64,000 nt of DNA. It comes from Antitrichia curtipendula. Lineage: Eukaryota > Streptophyta > Bryopsida > Hypnales > Leucodontaceae. Position numbers and translations under genes: made by a program. The notes below the pieces were generated by a model, which worked only from the letters and a program-made list of their open reading frames with translations, was not told where the DNA came from and did not search any database. The stretch lies in assembly GCA_951230915.1 (NCBI GenBank), contig OX579640.1, positions 13,474,981 to 13,538,980 of the forward strand. Reading direction: 5' to 3'. Shown here piece by piece: positions 22,981 through 35,088 of the stretch (position 1 is the stretch's first letter; every line of letters starts with the position of its first letter).

Positions 22981-24183
22981 TTACTTAAACCATTGTACAA
23001 TTTTTCCCACTTGATGATGTATAGTTTTGAAAATGTTGAGTGCTTCCCTCAAATTTTGAAAAATCTCAAGAGTCGGGGGCTTCATGAAAATGTCGGCTAA
23101 CTGAAGGCGAGTAGGTATGTATACTAAGGTGATTTCACCCTTGATTTGAAACTCTCGAATGATATGAAACATAACATCAATATGTTTTGTATGTTTGTGG
23201 AACTCTAGATTGAGCACAAGGCGAATTGCCGATTGATTGTCAAATAGTAATGAAGTTGGATTCATCTATTGGTAACCAAAGTCCACCAAGAGTCTCCTTG
23301 TCCATACAACCTCTTTGCTTGCAAGGGATGAGGCGACATACTCAGATTCAGTTGTGGATCCTGAAGTACAAAGTTGTTTTCGACTTAGCCAAGCGACTGG
23401 CCCATTGTTGATGATGAGGACGCTTCCACTTCAACTTTTGCGGTCGTTCAAATCACCCGCATAGTCAACATCGGTGTAAGCAACAAAGGTCTGATTCGGC
23501 TTGTTATCGGAAGAATAACACAGACCAAAATTAGTTGTTCCTCTAAGATACTTTAGAATTCTATTGACGGCAGTACAATGAATCTGTTTGTAGTTGCTCT
23601 CATATTGTGCAATAGAGGATACTGCATACGCAATGTCAGGTCTAGAATGCGTCGCTAAATATAGTAAAGATCCCACAATTTTCTGATATGGAAATGGAGG
23701 GTTGATGTCACCATCGTCTTTCCTAGGATAGCTCAAATGTACATTTGGATCACTTAGAGTCGAAACTGGATAAGCATCTTGAAACCCATACTTTCTCAAG
23801 ATAGTCTTTGTGTACCTTTGCTGATCAATGTAGAGCGTTCTTTGAAATCTGTTACGACAAATGTGAATTCCCACATAAATATTTGCATCGCCAACGGTAA
23901 CTTCAAATGTAGACTTGAGGTATGAGATCAGTTTGTCTAGCAACATTTTATCTTTGCACATAGCAAGTCCATCGTCCACCCACATGATGAGAGTGACCCT
24001 AGATGCCAATTTTGAAAAGAACAGGCATGGATTTGCAAAATTTTGAATTAGGTCATAAAGCTTTAAGAAGTCCAAGAAAGTTTGTTCCATCTCTGGCAAA
24101 CTATTTAAGCCCATAAAGTCCTTTTCGTATTTTGAACACTCTGCCTCGATTATATGGAAACCACCGCTGTAATTCTTCTTCAA
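22981..24183 (-). pseudogene. Copia reverse transcriptase C-terminal part and RNase H, broken
   Basis: One frame carries the second half of the reverse transcriptase and the RNase H. The polymerase box reads MWVDDGL, so the usual YVDD has W for Y. RNase H motifs follow: VAYTDVDYAGD, GSTTESEYVA, then HTKHIDVMFHIIRE and a terminal LADIFMKP. Two in-frame stops interrupt RNase H, one right after DRKS (near 23430) and one after DFGYQ (near 23266). Non-functional. Confidence 0.93.
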
Positions 24184-24349
24184 ATCCCTCAGGTAGCTCC
24201 ATGAAAATTTCTTCTAGCAAAGTAGCATTCAAGTACGCTGTCTTAATATCAAATTGGACAAGATCAAAATCTTTTGCTATTGCAATTGCTAGAATAGCTT
24301 GTATAGTCTCCATTCTTGCTGTCGGGATAGACGTCTCATCGTAATCCAT
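24101..24349 (-). pseudogene. Copia reverse transcriptase, central part
   Basis: The frame reads MDYDETSIPTARMETIQ, then VQFDIKTAYLNATL with the first catalytic aspartate, then FMELPEGFEEE and RKGLYGLK. It is out of frame with both neighbours, so a frameshift lies at each end. Confidence 0.92.
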
Positions 24350-24378
24350 ATTGTAGGTTTGAGTAAATTCTTTTGTAA

Positions 24379-24699
24379 CTAGACATGCTTTGAAACGTTT
24401 GATATTCCCATTTGCCTGACTTTAATTTTAAAGACCCATTTATTTTTGACGATAGACCTCCCTTTTGATAAGAACTCCATAATCCATGTATCATTTTTTA
24501 TTAATGACTCTATCTCTTCACTCATTGCTTTACGCCACTGCTCTTTGTACTCACTTTTAACAACTTGATTATAAGTTTTAGGCTCTTCTGGGAGAATTGA
24601 GATCCTTTCAGTAGAAGCTCTTTTGGTAACAGCAACACATGAAGTGGATAAAGACGATCTATTACAATGCCGTAAATTTCTTTGTGATTGCTCATTCAC
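24379..24699 (-). pseudogene. Copia reverse transcriptase, N-terminal part
   Basis: It contains the RVT_2 entry motif EQWRKAMSEEIESL, then NDTWIMEF and KNKWVFKIK. A frameshift separates it from the central part. Confidence 0.9.
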
Positions 24700-24801
24700 T
24701 TGTAAAGGATCGGTTGTGTTGTATAAGTCTTCTATTAGTCTTGTTCACAATACTGGATTTATTTTGTCCTCAGATGATGTTGGCAATAGTGGTCTGTGGC
24801 T

Positions 24802-24895
24802 TCGATTGGTTCGATCACTGCTCCCACTGATCTAATCACTACTCCCATTGGTTTGATCACTGCTCCCGTTGGTTTGATCAACGCTCCCATCTCCT
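24802..24895 (-). repeat. 21-bp tandem repeat in the integrase-RT linker
   Basis: Four imperfect 21-bp units encode GSSDQTN-like heptapeptides in the pol frame. One CAG/CAA codon has become TAG. Confidence 0.75.
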
Positions 24896-24930
24896 CGATC
24901 TTCTGGGAGACTCTGATGTCCGGGAGTATC

Positions 24931-26156
24931 CTACATATTGGTTCTCAATTGAGATTCTTGATCTCCTTGGATACTCAGATCTACACATTGCTCAGGTGAT
25001 GGGATAGAGTTGTTGAGTTTAGGAGGTGGTCTCACAAGTGCCTTACAAATGTCTGGAAAAGATATTGCAACTTTGGTAGCTTCATTGCAACCGCTTGCAT
25101 TTGTTCTGAAACTTGGACAGCTCTCCTCATCGAATATGATATCGCGGCTGACTATGATCCTTTTCTTTCTCGGACACCACAGACAATAGGCCTTGGAGGT
25201 ATTAGAGTAGCCCATAAAAATAGCTTCTCTTGCTTTGCTATCCAACTTCTGGCGCCCTTGCTTAGGTATGTGGCTGTAGCATAGACTACCGAATTCTCTG
25301 AAGTAGCTGAGGTCTGGTCTTTTCTATGCCACATTTGAAATGGTGTCGACCCTAGAATAGTTTTGCTTGATAAACAATTAAGGGTGTACACTATTGTATT
25401 AACAACTTCAACCCAAAACTCTAAAGGCATGCCTTAATGGTGCAACATAGGTCTAGCACTTTCCACTATCGTCATGTTGTCACACTCTGCAACTCCATTA
25501 TGTTCTAGGGAGTATGACGTCGTGAGTTCATGACGTACACCTTTGATAGACAAATAATTCTAAAATTTGTGAGATAAATATTCACTCCCATTGTCTGTTC
25601 GCAATTTCATAATCCTATTTCATGTCTCGTTTTTCACAAGCCGGTAGAGGCTTTGAAAAGTAGTGATGATATTTTGTCTATCTTTTAGGAAAAACACAAA
25701 TCGATAACCAATGTGGTCATCTTTGTAAGTGATAAAATACCGATGGCCTCCATACGATGGAACTTGGAAAGGTCCTGAGATGTCAGAATGAAAAAATTGA
25801 CTAGGTTGAGAGCTCCTTTTTCTTTCAACATTCACTGGAAAAGAAGTTTGATGAATCTTTCCATGAGCACATCCTTTACAGATGAGTTCCGATTTTGCTC
25901 TCTCTAGCGCCGATAATCCACTTATAACGTCGTCCTTGGCCATTTGCTTTATTGTATGAACATTCACGTGGGCTAAGCGATAGTGCCACTTCTGTAGATC
26001 TCTGTTGGAACGAGTGCTAATCATACGAGTATCAATACTTGACTCAAATACATTATCTGAACTCTGAGTAGTGTTAACATGAATATCCATGCGCCATAAG
26101 CCTTCATGTTTATGGGCTATCATAATTAAACGTCCTAATCCATCATCTGAGATCAT
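24931..26156 (-). pseudogene. Copia integrase, broken
   Basis: The GAG-pre-integrase zinc-binding part (WHYRLAHVNVHTIKQ...CKGCAHGK) is followed by the core: FHSDISGPF with the first catalytic Asp, LRTDNGSEY with the second (about 25585), and SLEHNGVAECDNMT with the Glu (about 25500). At least three in-frame stops (near 25618, 25560 and 25434) and a frameshift near 25240 interrupt it. The C-terminal block KAREAIFMGYSNTSKAYCLW is intact. Confidence 0.93.
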
Positions 26157-26379
26157 TTTGCAAATATTTCTGACATGTAAAATTGCAACTCATTTCTCTG
26201 TTAAACGACTGGTTGAAATTAGATTTTGATGAAGCTTAGGAATTTACAAAACATTCTTAAATCTAAGAGGAGTGACTGTGTCATTCACTTGAGCCTGGAC
26301 AATAATGTCACCTATTCGGCTATTCCCCTCACGAAGAGCTTGCGATCATCAGCGATTGATACACTCCATGTTAAGTTGC

Positions 26380-26475
26380 TAATCGGTTGAAAATTGTGAA
26401 GCCATTGTTGTTTATCGGTCATGTGCTTAGTTGCTCTTGAGTCTGCAACCTACAAATCGTCTAATTCTTGTTGTT
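26380..26475 (-). pseudogene. Copia aspartic protease remnant
   Basis: The active-site region reads VADSRATKHMT: the essential DSG has become DSR, and a stop (TAG, probably from TGG) stands just before it. A frameshift separates it from the integrase. Confidence 0.82.
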
Positions 26476-27422
26476 CTGAGCTAACGTAGAAAGCTTCACT
26501 TGATGCTGCTGAGGACTCAAATGAATTGACTTCATGAACAACGCTAGTGCTAAGATTAGCATGACTACATTTTGCTTTACTTTTGCCTTTCTGTCGATTA
26601 CTATGAGATCGCTTAGGTGACAGTGACTCCCTTGAACTTTCACTTTGGTCACATTCTCTCCCGAAGTGTCCTCGACGACCGCACTTTGCTTTTTGAACTT
26701 AGCCAACCGCTCGGCTCATTCTTTCTTTTGCTCAACTGAAAGTGAAGGTTTCAATGAGGTGCTTTTCATGAAAAATGCCGAATCTGCTTGCACATCAAAC
26801 AATCCTTCTCAATCTTTCTTCTTGTTCTGAAACTTAACTAATCGCATTTAGAGATTTGTCAGTGTCTCTTCTGTAGTTGGAGCACTATCCCATGTAAGCA
26901 TAAGAGGATCGTATGATGGAAGGAGGCCACATCTGATTTTAATTAGCTATTAAGGATTTTTCTGTTACTTTTTCTCCCATATCATTGAGCTGTTTGTACA
27001 GCTTCTATAATGTGCTAATGTATGATGCTATTGAATCCCCTTCACCTAGCTTACAACAAAAAAAATTCTTGTGCAAAGCTATGACGCATTCATCTAAATG
27101 CTTATTGTGATACGCTTGGAACTGTGTCCACATTTCACAAGAGGTTTCACAATTTATTACTTCTTGTTTCAGTTGTTTGTGATAGGAATCAATTGATCCT
27201 AAAATGGCTACAATAGCCTGCTTATCTCTCTACTTCCACTGTGACTTCTGTTTATCACTCATAGTATCTAGATTCTGTTTTGTTCCGTTTACGATTGAAA
27301 ACAGATCACGAGACTTGAAGATAAATGACATTCATTTTCTATAATGCAAAATTTGAACCGTCATATCTCTCGACTGTATTGACCTCTTTTATCTTAGACG
27401 ATGTAGCCATATTCTCAACCAT
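26476..27422 (-). pseudogene. Copia gag remnant
   Basis: The probable start is ATG at 27422 or 27410 (MATSSKIKEVNTVERYDGSN). A Trp codon typical of this position (WK) is now TAG, and a frameshift follows. The body contains the UBN2-like MWTQFQAYHNKH. The zinc knuckle near 26683 retains CX4HX4C (CGRRGHFGREC) but lacks the first cysteine. Confidence 0.83.
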
Positions 27423-27551
27423 ATTGCGTAAACTTCTTAGTGAATTTGTATCCCTCTTGGATTTCTCGCTATCTTCCTCAAGATATCAACTTTTTCTCTA
27501 TGTCCTACTCTCTAGATTAACTTTACCCTCTCAACGCAGTAGCACAACTAA

Positions 27552-27570
27552 TGTAGCAAGGCCCATAACC
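27552..27570 (-). other. Copia primer binding site, half-tRNA type
   Basis: Directly inside the 5' LTR the sense strand reads GGTTATGGGCC. This is complementary to GGCCCATAACC in the anticodon arm of plant initiator tRNA-Met as I remember it, not to its 3' end. Priming from a cleaved initiator tRNA-Met is known for Drosophila copia. Confidence 0.65.
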
Positions 27571-27857
27571 TATTGAACTCTAAGAACCAGACAAGCATTC
27601 AATACTCGTGAATCACATGTTTAACGAACTATTTTATTTCTCAAATTCCGTTGTGCACAAAGACAAACAACAAGACAGACAACAACAGTACTAAACACAG
27701 CCACAAAGGTGGGGAGTCATACTCTCGGAGAGAGACATCAACGTAATCAAGAAACATCCACAACGTGATGAGTCTCATCCACACCTGAGCTACCAGATAA
27801 TGATTGCTTCAAGTACGTTCGTAACTATGATCGACAGAATACAAATCGTTCCCAATA
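27571..27857 (-). repeat. Copia 5' LTR (sense), 287 bp
   Basis: It begins TATTGAACTCTAAGAACC and ends ATCGTTCCCAATA on the plus strand. It is followed directly by GAGAG, matching the duplication at the other end. Confidence 0.95.
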
Positions 27858-28288
27858 GAGAGCTCTTGAAAATGAGCCTCAAATACACTAAATTTTGGAG
27901 AAAAAATCACATTCAAATTTCATTCAAAAAATTGTAAAAGAGATTTTTAAGAAGCCATAAATTGAATGGGGTTATACATGTTAGGACCTTTAACCTCATA
28001 TTTTTGGGGTCACCAACTTTTTAGATTTGACTTGTGAAAAGAGGATCAAAAAACTTCAAATCACTTTTGCAGTTTTAACACCTTCATGGTCAAGCATTAT
28101 AATCTTTTACTCCATATGTGACATTGTTGTATTTTTTTTTCCTATGAGATCTCTACCATGTCTAGTTTGAATTTGAATGGTTACAATTCAAAAAAATAAG
28201 ATACAACTTATCAAAATGTTGGCTTTTTGTTCAACTTAGAGCAAATTTCAAGATGCTCAAAATAGGCCTTTGGGCATTTAGGGGTTAA

Positions 28289-29477
28289 GGAATTATGTAT
28301 AACTAAGGGGGGATCGAATGATCGATACATAATTTTTTTAAATGATATTTAATTTTATTACTAGTAGAAAACATGGCTATGGAATAGACCAAGTGTGGAT
28401 ATTGAAACATTGTCTACTCAGCCATGTTTTCTACTAGTGTTTGAATTTGCATTAGGAAAAATCTGACCTTTGCAAAAGGTCGCTAATTGTTTATTTTTGG
28501 CACCCTATGGTGCAAATGCAAAAAAAAAATTTTAACTTTAAAAGATAGCCGATCTGATGTATCATTGACATGGCATAAGTAGTCCACGTTAGTTTTCAGA
28601 GGAAAAAAAAATCATCATTTTTTCTCTAATTGCATTGATGCCATCCAAAACTCGGCTTCTTTGAGGCTTGAAATTTTTCTAATGTATGAATACACTATGG
28701 ATTTTTGAAGTTCATGTATGTGATGTATCCCAAATTGATTTTTGAATTCATATATGCAAACAGTATAGTTAAGACAAATTGTATCTATAATTTTTCTAAG
28801 ATTAGACTAATTAGTTAAAAGAAAATGGTTTGAAATGAATATATTTTCCTTGGTGTAACTTTCATTCTTGACTGAACTAACAAAAAAAATTGTATTCTTC
28901 CACTAAACTAGCTATAATCTTAATTGTAGTTGCACCTTAAAATGATCCTTATTCATTCTTATCTATACTTATCTACCAACATTCACCATTCATCATCCTT
29001 ATTAACTTCCTACCAAAGTCATCTCAAACTCCCATGGCATTTAAGATAAATCATTTTTTTTAAACTAGTTTAATTTTGTTGAAAAATATTTTTAATATGA
29101 TTTACAAACATTAAGTAAGCAAATGCTAAGTTTGTCTAACAATTATAATATTTAATTCTTTTATATCCGACATGGTTATTTTATGGTTGTAAAAAACAAT
29201 CAAAAACTGAAAATTTGTTGAGGTGATTTTCTTTTAGAGACACAAAATAATAAATATTATCATAACCACTACATGATAAAATGGTCTTTAGGCTATGATT
29301 TAAAGAGTTCTACCAATGAATGTGCTAAAGATTTGGGTGTCCCAACGCAAAGATATTAAGCATTGTCTACTAAACAAGTAAATTGACTTTTAGAACTCTT
29401 TCTTCATATTTTTCAAACTATGATTGCTTCAATTTAAAATTGAAGTTACTATCTATACAAGTAAAAATAGCATGGTC
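28289..29477. other. AT-rich intergenic
   Basis: It holds one small CACTA-like remnant (28359-28439) and otherwise no recognised feature. Confidence 0.6.
28359..28439. mobile_element. Mini CACTA-type remnant, 81 bp
   Basis: ACTAGTAGAAAACATGGCT on the left pairs with AGCCATGTTTTCTACTAGT on the right as a perfect 19-bp inverted repeat. The right end is TAGTG. CACTAGTAGAAAAC-like ends are common in plant CACTA elements. A clear 3-bp duplication is not seen. Confidence 0.75.
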
Positions 29478-29773
29478 ATGGGCAATTTCGTTAAAATAGC
29501 GAAATTTTGTAACTTTGGCAGTTTTCACAGTTCCGAGCAGCCGCTCAAAAATGTTCAACTTTCTTAGATTTTTGAAATCTACAAGAGGTGTAGATGTTGC
29601 TTTCAAAGTTCAAATTGTGCGGTTTGGAATCTACAATAGTGCTAAATTTATGAAATCTATGAAAGACCAAGATTTATGAAATCTATACCTTTTTTGGATG
29701 TCTCTTTTGCAATTTAGGGTGGTTGCTCTGAAATTGGCACATAGAATACCGCCATTTTAACAAAATTGCCCAT
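29478..29773. mobile_element. MITE with 4-bp target duplication (GGTC)
   Basis: The ends are ATGGGCAATTTCGTTAAAAT and the inverted form ending AACAAAATTGCCCAT. GGTC is repeated at 29474-29477 and 29774-29777. It is the same family as 16499-16750. Non-coding. Confidence 0.87.
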
Positions 29774-32700
29774 GGTCCCAAAATATATAACAATCAAGAA
29801 ATAAATTCATTCTATCTAATTTGCAATGACAATATGTTATGAAAAATTTATGTATCAAACTTAGAGTTGTCGTACATTAGTGGCTTGTAAATATAAATTG
29901 CTATAATCAACACATTGCATACTAAGAGCAATCAACAAATCTCAAAACCAAGGCTCCACAATAATATACCACAAATATGTTCTTTAGTGATTAAATGTTA
30001 TTGTTTGTCACTTGGCAAAAAATGTCAAGTTAAGTTAAGTATTTAGATATTTTTTATCACTAGTAAAAAATTATTCATTGTTTGAAATAATTTTGTACTG
30101 AATCTATGTACATTTAAAGTAAGTATATATATATCTCTCTCAAAAAATTTGATAAAAAATTAGTATTTTAATTCTTAATTTAGAAAAAAACTATTTTTGA
30201 TACTAAAGTGTCAAATGGCCCAACATGCTATTATACAAAATGTGTGTAAGATTTGAACAAATTTTGTATACATGATTATTTAACATTATAACACGTGCAA
30301 TATATGTGACTTAAAATTTCAATTACTATTATGGATATAGTATGATATGTATCCATTTTTTGATTTGAAATATTAATAACTTACATTCAATAATAACTCA
30401 TTGCAAAAACTACACTCATTGTGGCTTTTTTTGCTTGATTTTGCTTGATTTGATAAATTTTTGCAATTTAATTTAATGTAATGTAATGTAATTTATTATT
30501 GAATTAGAAATGCAACTTTAGGTAGAATGACCTTACCCCCAATGATCTTAAATTTTTACATTCTATGATAGTTGGACCTTAAGTTTCATTGTCATTTGCA
30601 TGCTAAAATATCCATTTAACATAGTCTGATATTAGATAGTCCGTAGTGGTTTAATCCTTGGAGTTTCTTGTCACATTTGAGCAAATGCATACATAAATGT
30701 TTATTGTACACAAAATGTTTTTTAAGCTTTCAATTATTGTTGGAGGTTATTATTATAGAATAGTAAACATCAAATCTTGTAGTCATTTTTATGGACACTT
30801 GCCTCAATGTATTTTAGTACAAAACTCTAACCATCTATAACTATCACAAATGTAAGATTTTATGCTAAATTATTAGATAGTGATTTATACATTCAAAATT
30901 TCATTAAATTTTATCATAAGTTTGATTGTTTAAGATGATGACTACCATCATTTGAATTTTAGTTTCTAATAACATTGACCCCATATGCATCAATGAGCAC
31001 ACCAAAATGGAAAAGTGTGTAATCTTGCAAATTTGTTAGACCTTTAGATTAAAGAAATTATCATGCTTCAAAAATAAATAAATAAATCTAGGTGAATGTA
31101 AACTAAGGTTTAATTGGTTCATCAATGAAACCTTGATGAAAACATGATACATAAATTTTTTTCTCATTTTAAATAATAACACATATGTTGTAATGTGTAA
31201 TGGAAAACTTCATCCATCTAAAAATAGCAAAAAGGTTTAAAAAATCATAATGAATGCATTCTATTTTGGAATGATTGCTCAAATTACATTTCTATATTTG
31301 TGTTAAAAAAGATTGTTACAAAATAATTTAACAAGATATAAAGCAAAGTCAATCTACAATAGGCAATAACTAACTAAAAATTCAAAAATTCATTCTTTGT
31401 TGTGTAGACTTTCAAGGATTAATACTGCAAAAAAAACCTTGTTTTACTAAATGTAGTTTCTCTTTTATTTTAGCTTCAAATGATGAACTATTTCATCAAA
31501 ATTGGTGATAATGTAGACAAATTCCAATTAATGAATTCCCTTATGTAATCTTTTTTGGGCAGAAAAACAAGAAAGGTATATACAAATGGAAGAAAAATAA
31601 ATAATTTCAAATACCTTTGTAGTTTCAATTTGTTTTAAATAAATATGTGATTTACAAATAGAGAGATGTTACTAATATGCTTTTGATATATTTTTGACAT
31701 CAAACTATTTATTACTCATTTGCAACATCTATAAACATACATATGTATCTAAGAACCTTTAAATATTTTTTCAATTTTGATCATGTACACAAAATGAGTA
31801 AAATATATGCTAGCTTTGAAGGAGGAGGAAACACAACTAGATGTTTTCAAGCTATGACGGAGTATTTAAGGACAATGCAATGCACTATAAGGGTTGTTGC
31901 AAGAAAAACTTGTCCTTTTTTTTGTCCCTTTAGCCTTGGACAAGTAGTTTTTTGCTCATAACTTTTGTATCGTATATCCATTTTCTATAAAATTTTAAAT
32001 GAAGGCACATGTAGTAGTTAAAGACATTGAATAATTGTTTTCAATATTAAAAAAATTAGTTTACTATTTTTAAATTGCCCCGGATTGGATGTCTACCTTG
32101 GCCATTTTGGATTTTTTTAGTATTATTTTGGATCCAAAAATGTGAATTTGAAGGTGAAAATTGGGAAATAAGGACTTCTACAAAACTTACACAAGTTTAC
32201 AAAGAGATTTTCTAAAAATAGTAAAATGTCAACCTTCCACATATGCTCAAAGTGCACTACCTTTGCGCAAGTGCGAAGGACATAATTTTTCTTTTCCAAA
32301 GTTGAAAATTGTTGAGAAGGACCACCTTCAAGTTAGAAAAAATGAATTTTTTTATTTTTTTATTTTGAATTTATTTAATTTTTCTTAACTATTACTTATT
32401 ATTTATATATTTGTTTGATATTTTCCATCGCTCTTTTTTTGTGCATAACTTTTAGAGATAAAATTTTCTAAGTTTGAATTTTGAGAGACATACTATTTTT
32501 AATTCTTTATAAATTATCCATATTTTATTTCTTAGGTAGTAAGACGATCCGACATTCATGCCCTTGTTTCCCCCCACTTACATTGAAATGAATGGTAATT
32601 GTTTTGGTTGCCGATGTCGGTACAAATATTACTGACTTTAATATTATTTTTGGACCTTTGCGAGCTTCTCTAGCACATGGAATTCTACTTTGTGAAGACA

Positions 32701-33585
32701 TAAAGTAAAGACCAACATAGACTTTAGAAAGAATTGGGCCATGGAATTATACATTCAAATAGAAGAACAATGATAATCTAATCCTAGGGCCACCCAATAA
32801 GGACACGAAGGACTAAAAGTGTTCAATGAATGACTTTCAATGAAACTATTAAAATAAACAATACACCTCTTTGTTCGAAAATTTGATAATTTTTGACAAA
32901 CTAACTTGGTGAGCCTTGTTGATAGGGTTGTGTTCTTCTAAGCTTAAATGATTATGTATTCTATCAATAAACTTAAATGACACTCCAACTTTATTTAAAA
33001 GTTTTTAAATTCTTTTGGAAAAGATGGATAACCTAGAACTAAAGTACAAAAGAACCAAAACACAATGGATTCAATCCGGTTCCAAGACAAGTATGATGAG
33101 ACTAGAAGTATGAGACTTAGGAATGTAAATACAGTAGACATACTAAAAATGCCATTTTTCTACTAAAGGTAATTTCTATTGTTAGATTGGTAAATTAATT
33201 TTATATTTTTACATTTACAAGTAATAGAAGATTTCAATGCACCAAAGAATACAACATTTGGATATTGTATGCAACAATTATGAAGGGTCAAAGTTTTATT
33301 GTTAGATGTTTTAAAGTTATTTTTCAAGAATAGGTACATATTAATTTAGGAGATGCACACAATGTGAGCATCTTAGAAAGTGACACTTAACCCTGAAACA
33401 TTGGGTTGATCATTGAGAAATTATTTTTTTTGTTACTATTAAAAAAATCCATGAGTACTCATTGGAGGTCAAAGACCTCCGTTTTTCACTAAAGATTCCA
33501 AGAATGAACATTTGCAATTATGTCTTATATAGAAAGATGATCTATCATCCATTGGACACTTTTAGACTGTTGCATTGTTACAAGG
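29774..33585. other. AT-rich intergenic with one inverted dispersed repeat
   Basis: No gene is seen. About 31880-32540 is a diverged inverted copy of 41490-42400: the phrase around TTTTTTTAGTATTATTTTGG near 32115, CATAACTTTTAGA near 32443 and AAATTATCCATATTTTA near 32512 are all found in reverse complement there. No terminal repeats were located. Short GTAAT and ATATATAT runs occur near 30125 and 30480. Confidence 0.6.
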
Positions 33586-34273
33586 TTAACCCCTAAATGC
33601 CAAAGGCACTATATTTTGGCATCAATAAAATTTTGAAGTTATCCCTTAAAGGATTGAGGCACATTTTAGGCAGAAATTGTGTAAAATTTTCCCTTAATTT
33701 TTCGAATAAATTTGTATAAAATTTCCCTTAGTTTTTACAGATTCATACAAATGTTTATAATTTTTCTATTCAAGATTTTGTGCAAAGGTGGCCATTTGCA
33801 AATCTTGATTTTTGTATTTAGTGCCCTTGAACTTGCACCTCAAATACATTAAATCTTGGAGAAAAAACCACATTATTTAGAAAGTCATTTAAAAAAATTC
33901 CAGAGTAGATTTTGAAAAGCAATAAATTGATTGTGGTTGTACAAGTTATGTCCTTTAACCTCATTGTCATTGGTGATTTAAATTTCAGATTTGACATGTT
34001 AAAAGAGGATTGACAGGCTTGAATTCACTTTCACAATTCTAACATCCTAGCTAATGATTAAACATTATAATCTTTTAATCCATAAGTAACATTGTTGCAT
34101 GTTTTATTTTCCCTATGTGATCTCTAACATGTCTAGTTTCAATTTGTGCAGTTACAACTTTAAAAATATTGATGAAATTCATCAAAATGTTGAATTTTTA
34201 TTCAATTTAGAACAATTCCAAGAAGTTCAAAGAAAGCCTTAAATGGGCATTTAGCATAGCATTTAGGGGTTAA
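33586..34273 (+). mobile_element. TTAA-flanked element e (subfamily 1), uninterrupted
   Basis: The ends are TTAA-CCCCTAAATGCC and CATTTAGGGG-TTAA; the length is 688 bp. It aligns with elements a and d and preserves the unoccupied site of the nested element n. It is the most complete uninterrupted copy of its subfamily here. Non-coding. Confidence 0.9.
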
Positions 34274-34299
34274 GACATGGTGCAATTAGACGGGGGAGG

Positions 34300-35088
34300 G
34301 GGATACCATACTATCCAAATAAAATAGCATCTTGATGATATCATGTGAAGTGGATTCACCCAAAATTGCATCCTATCTAAAACCGCCATCATTATTATAT
34401 GTACAATCTCAAAAAATAAAATTTTAAAATTTTAAAAATTTTAAAAATTTTAAAATTTTAAAATTTTAAAAATTTTAAAAATAATTTTAAAATATAAAAT
34501 TTAAATAAAAATTTAAAATTTAAAATAAAAATATATAGATGTATGTAGAAGAAACAATTTTAGAACCTCTACCAAAAAGCCTTTGATCCTTCCTAACTTT
34601 CGCATACATTATTCAAATGCCACGTTCTTTGGTACATTACTACATTAGAGCCTCCTTTCACTTGACAACAAGAATATATGAAAATTTAAACACTCTAATA
34701 AGAATAGTTTGTACTTGAAGAAACGATTTTAGGACATCCATCAAAAAAAAATCCTTTGACCCTTCTAACTTTTGCATACGGTATCCAAATGTTGAGTTCT
34801 TTGGTGCATTGGAACCTCCTTTCATTTGCCAACAAGAAAAGATAAAAATTTGACCACTCTAATCATAATAATATGTACCTATGTAGAAGAAACGATTTTA
34901 GGACATCTATCAAAGAATCAACTTTGACCCGTCCTAACTTTCACATACAATATCCAAATGTCAAGTTCTTTGGTGCGTTGGGACCTCCTTTTCACTTGCC
35001 AACAAGAAAAAAAGATGAATATTCCACCACTCTAATAATAGTAAGTGACCAAGCACACAGTTGCAAAAAGCGAGGTACCCACCTTCTT
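34300..35088 (+). mobile_element. CCGCCA-end element with three tandem ~170-bp units (left member)
   Basis: The outer left part has CACCCAAAATTG and AAACCGCCATC. An AAAATTTT simple repeat (34411-34535) follows, then three tandem units starting at about 34546, 34711 and 34876, each with GAAGAAACGATTTTAGGACA and CCAAATG..GTTCTTTGGT. The right end is AAAAAGCGAGGTACCCACCT. It is related to 6735-7016. Boundaries are approximate. Non-coding. Confidence 0.72.
34411..34535. repeat. AAAATTTT simple repeat
   Basis: The stretch alternates A and T runs of three to five bases almost without interruption and sits inside the left member element. Confidence 0.9.

Larger units (their letters stand above)
22674..27857 (-). 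mobile_element. Ty1/copia LTR retrotransposon, decayed
   Basis: The element is 5184 bp in minus orientation, flanked by GAGAG at 22669-22673 and 27858-27862. The LTRs are 22674-22946 and 27571-27857. Domain order in sense direction is gag, protease, integrase, reverse transcriptase, RNase H, which is the copia order. At least four frameshifts and about ten premature stops break the coding region. The LTRs differ by about two dozen substitutions by eye, mostly transitions, plus a 14-bp indel, so the insertion is old. The LTR ends are TATTG...CAATA rather than TG...CA. Confidence 0.95.
21317..28288 (+). mobile_element. TTAA-flanked element d (subfamily 1), host of two nested insertions
   Basis: The left end is TTAA-CCCCTAAATGCCCAAAG and the right end is CTTTGGGCATTTAGGGG-TTAA. 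The two outer parts and the 22559-22668 spacer align with elements a and e. A CACTA-like element (21431-22555) and a copia retrotransposon (22674-27857) interrupt it. Without them it would be about 660 bp. Element a shows both sites empty (CTTTGAAGTC, and GTTGAGGGCTCTTGG). Non-coding itself. Confidence 0.87.
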
